Assembly (NCBI GenBank): GCA_964432875.1
Contig: CAYSPJ010000054.1
Span: 1-32,340, forward strand
Origin: JACJYE01 sp964432875
Lineage (GTDB): Bacteria; Bacteroidota; Bacteroidia; Chitinophagales; Saprospiraceae
Direction of reading: 5' to 3'
DNA length: 32,340 nt
Shown: one piece after another, positions 30,424 to 32,340 of the stretch
Numbering within the stretch: the first letter of the stretch is position 1
How the letters are laid out: every line of letters starts with the position of its first letter
Made by a program: the position numbers and the translations under genes
Notes under the pieces: generated by a model
Databases searched by the model: none
The model's input: only the letters and a program-made list of their open reading frames with translations
Told to the model about the DNA's origin: nothing

Positions 30424-31080
30424 ATGATCGATATCACACAGCAGCTTTTAGCGGTGCGGGGCAACTGGGCGGCGGCCTTGCGGCAAGCCATCTTCCGGAG
30501 AGCTTTGCTAGGCTTTTTGGGCTTACTATTGGCGCTAGGAAGCGTCATGCCGACCTTTTTCCAGTACTTGCAACAACGGCCAGGGGTCATCCTGGACGAT
30601 TACCTGCTCGAAGTTTTGCCAGCTTATGACCTTTCCTGGCCTATCCTGGGGCTTACCTATTCTCTGCTGTCTTACATGATTGCCCGCAGCCTGCTTTCCC
30701 CTCCGCTACTACTTCATTTCCTGATCGCTTACGTAAGCGTTTTGCTGGTTAGGATAGTAGCGCTCTACCTGATGCCGCTGGAGCCTCCACCCGGCTTGGT
30801 GCCGCTCATCGATCCTGGTTCCCGTTTTTTTTATGGGGGAGAGCCTGTTACCAAGGATTTGTTTTTCTCGGGGCATACTGCCACTGCATTTTTGATCTAT
30901 TTGTGCTTGCCCGAAAGAAAGGAAAAAGCCCTTGCGCTGCTTGCAGTAGGCATAATGGCAGTTATGTTGCTGATACAACACATCCATTACACCATTGATG
31001 TGCTGATGGCGGTACCGGTTGTTTACTGTTGTGTCCAGATCAGCAAGAGTGTAGCCGATTACATCACGCGAAAGCCATAA
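30424..31080 (+). CDS. PAP2-superfamily membrane protein, sphingomyelin-synthase-like (PAP2_C)
   Basis: A 218-residue inner-membrane protein with about five to six hydrophobic helices (about 27-45, 72-90, 95-117, 148-163, 168-186, 193-206). It has the catalytic triad layout of the sphingomyelin synthase/PAP2_C branch: SGHT (149-152, His151), then HYTID (188-192, His188 and Asp192). The segment RIVALYLMPLEPP (110-122) resembles the branch's second conserved block. Members transfer phospho-head-groups between lipids or remove lipid phosphate. Bacteroidota make sphingolipids, so a head-group transferase on ceramide is plausible; a simple lipid phosphatase is the alternative. The start at 30424 avoids overlap with the Memo-like gene. 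A GNAT gene follows after 11 bp. Confidence 0.85.
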   Translation: MIDITQQLLAVRGNWAAALRQAIFRRALLGFLGLLLALGSVMPTFFQYLQQRPGVILDDYLLEVLPAYDLSWPILGLTYSLLSYMIARSLLSPPLLLHFLIAYVSVLLVRIVALYLMPLEPPPGLVPLIDPGSRFFYGGEPVTKDLFFSGHTATAFLIYLCLPERKEKALALLAVGIMAVMLLIQHIHYTIDVLMAVPVVYCCVQISKSVADYITRKP

Positions 31081-31091
31081 ACATCTGCCCT

Positions 31092-32216
31092 ATGGAAATC
31101 ACCCTCGCCGAGGTCAAAGATCGCCGCAGCTTGCGGCAATACATCCATCTGCCTGCCCGCATCCATGCCGGGCGGAGCAATTGGCTACCGCCGATTTATA
31201 TGGATGAATGGGGGTATTACCAGCCTGAAAAGAACAAATCCTTTTCCTATTGCGACACCATCCTCCTGCTCGCCTACCAGGGTGCTAAGCCGGTTGGTCG
31301 CATTATGGGTATCATCAATCACCGCTACAATGCCCTGCGGCAGGAAAAAACGGCCCGCTTTGAGCACCTCGACTGCTATGAAAACGAGGCCATAGCCCAT
31401 GCCTTGCTCGAGGCCATCGAGCAATGGGGGCGACAACGCGGCATGGAAGAAATCGTTGGGCCTTTTGGTTTTTCGGAAAAAGACCCCCAGGGTTTACTGG
31501 TCGAGGGCTTTGATGCGCTGCCGATGTTGGTGATGACCTGCAACCCGCCCTACCTGCCACGTTTTGTAGAGCGTAAAGGCTATGATAAAAAGCTGGATTG
31601 CCTCGATTTCATCATGGACATCGAGCACAGCGTGCCAGAGGTTTATCCCCGCATATTTGAACGGGTCAAGAACAACCCCCATTTCAAGCTGCTAGAGTTT
31701 CGCAAAACCAGGGAGATAAAGCCCTACATCGCCGGGGTATTCCAGTTGATCAACCGCACTTATCAGGATTTATATGGCTTCCTGCCCCTCGATGAGCAGG
31801 AGATTCAGGAGATGGTCAGGCGCTACCTACCCCTGCTGGATCCGCGTTTTGTCAAAATCGTACTGGATGCAAAAGGCGACACGATCGCTTTTATCGTGGG
31901 TCTGCCTAACATGTCTCGCGGTATCAAGCGAGCTGGGGGCAAGCTCTTCCCTTTTGGTTTCCTCCACATCCTGCGCGCTGCCCGGCAAACCCGCCAGTTG
32001 GACCTGATGCTGGGTGCCATCGACGAAGCTTACCGCGGCCGCGGCCTGGATATACTCATGGGCTGGCCCCTGATCCAAAGCGCACGGGCGGCGGGCATCC
32101 ATACTTTTGAAACCCACCTGGTGCTGGAGACCAATACCCGTATGCTCGCAGAGTACGAGCGCATGGGCGCAAAGCTGCACAAGCGGTTTCGGATTTATCG
32201 CAAGGCACTGGGGTAG
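31092..32216 (+). CDS. Long GNAT-family acyltransferase, possible ceramide-synthase type
   Basis: A 374-residue protein, about twice the size of a simple GNAT enzyme. The N-terminal half opens with LPARIHAGRSNWLPPIYMDE and reaches LAYQGAKPVGRIMGIIN, a GNAT core strand. The C-terminal half has EAYRGRGLDILMGWPLI, an acyl-CoA-binding R-G-R-G loop, then THLVLETNTRMLAEYERMGAK. This architecture belongs to a conserved Bacteroidota group annotated only as GNAT. From memory, bacterial ceramide synthases (bCerS) are GNAT-like, and the link to the sphingomyelin-synthase-like gene 11 bp upstream supports that reading, but it is not shown by sequence alone. The alternatives are protein or amino-acid acylation. 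Confidence 0.82.
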   Translation: MEITLAEVKDRRSLRQYIHLPARIHAGRSNWLPPIYMDEWGYYQPEKNKSFSYCDTILLLAYQGAKPVGRIMGIINHRYNALRQEKTARFEHLDCYENEAIAHALLEAIEQWGRQRGMEEIVGPFGFSEKDPQGLLVEGFDALPMLVMTCNPPYLPRFVERKGYDKKLDCLDFIMDIEHSVPEVYPRIFERVKNNPHFKLLEFRKTREIKPYIAGVFQLINRTYQDLYGFLPLDEQEIQEMVRRYLPLLDPRFVKIVLDAKGDTIAFIVGLPNMSRGIKRAGGKLFPFGFLHILRAARQTRQLDLMLGAIDEAYRGRGLDILMGWPLIQSARAAGIHTFETHLVLETNTRMLAEYERMGAKLHKRFRIYRKALG

Positions 32217-32340
32217 GAAAGCCCTGGAGCCCATTTCAGAAATACTGTTTTAAAAAACCAGGCTTCCAATGAGGCTAAAAGGCGGTCAGAAGGGCGAATC
32301 AGGCGGAAATGGGGCGTAGTTCATAAAATTCAGGATAGGC
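32217..32340. other. Window tail, no gene seen; imperfect hairpin
   Basis: After the GNAT stop, 32217-32227 (GAAAGCCCTGG) can pair imperfectly with 32258-32267 (CCAGGCTTCC) across a loop of about 30 nt, a poor terminator candidate. The rest of the tail has no recognisable open frame or element before the window ends. Confidence 0.25.

Overview
The window looks like a chromosomal segment from a Bacteroidota bacterium, most probably of the Saprospira/Lewinella type (the lineage is inference). Three secreted proteins carry type IX secretion (T9SS) sorting domains, two of type A and one of type B. Several genes are preceded by the Bacteroidota -7 promoter element TAnnTTTG. Many products are lipoproteins or begin with short signal peptides ending in A-x-A-Q. 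Much of the DNA is GC-rich for this phylum, with a few clearly AT-richer patches.

Layout. 1-900: a secreted Cys-rich protein and a small HTH protein, both on the minus strand. 1273-5112: a minus-strand run of three T9SS cargo genes (393 aa protein, type B-sorted protein, M43 metalloprotease), with a candidate promoter about 300 nt upstream and a large hairpin after the last gene. 5533-9600: plus-strand DUF885 protein, GH3-family protein and LysE-type exporter. 9623-11931: minus-strand AlkB-like hydroxylase, MscS channel and small lipoprotein. 12054-15955: four minus-strand envelope proteins (two probable outer-membrane proteins, two lipoproteins). The last is AT-richer and has a G9 tract in its signal peptide. 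16484-21024: ferredoxin-type flavin reductase, GNAT enzyme and a two-subunit IorAB-type molybdenum hydroxylase. 21163-26860: a defence island described below. 26903-32216: a small lipoprotein, a DapA-family lyase/synthase, the radical SAM and Memo members of the AmmeMemoRadiSam set, a sphingomyelin-synthase-like PAP2 protein and a long GNAT acyltransferase.

The defence island holds two ATPase-plus-nuclease pairs. The first is RloA/RloB (AbiL-like), with an ABC-type ATPase and a TOPRIM-like partner. The second is a Septu-like PtuA/PtuB pair, with an ABC-type ATPase and an HNH nuclease. Between them lies a GC-rich M20 peptidase gene whose start codon overlaps the rloB stop in an ATGA junction. 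The same ATGA coupling joins ptuA to ptuB. The pairs look like acquired modules packed tightly around a resident gene.

The most speculative but interesting metabolic signal is at the right end. A PAP2 protein carrying the SGHT and HYTID motifs of the sphingomyelin synthase family is followed 11 bp later by a long GNAT protein of a type that may include bacterial ceramide synthases. This suggests a sphingolipid head-group/acylation pair. No rRNA, tRNA, CRISPR array, transposase or integrase was seen.
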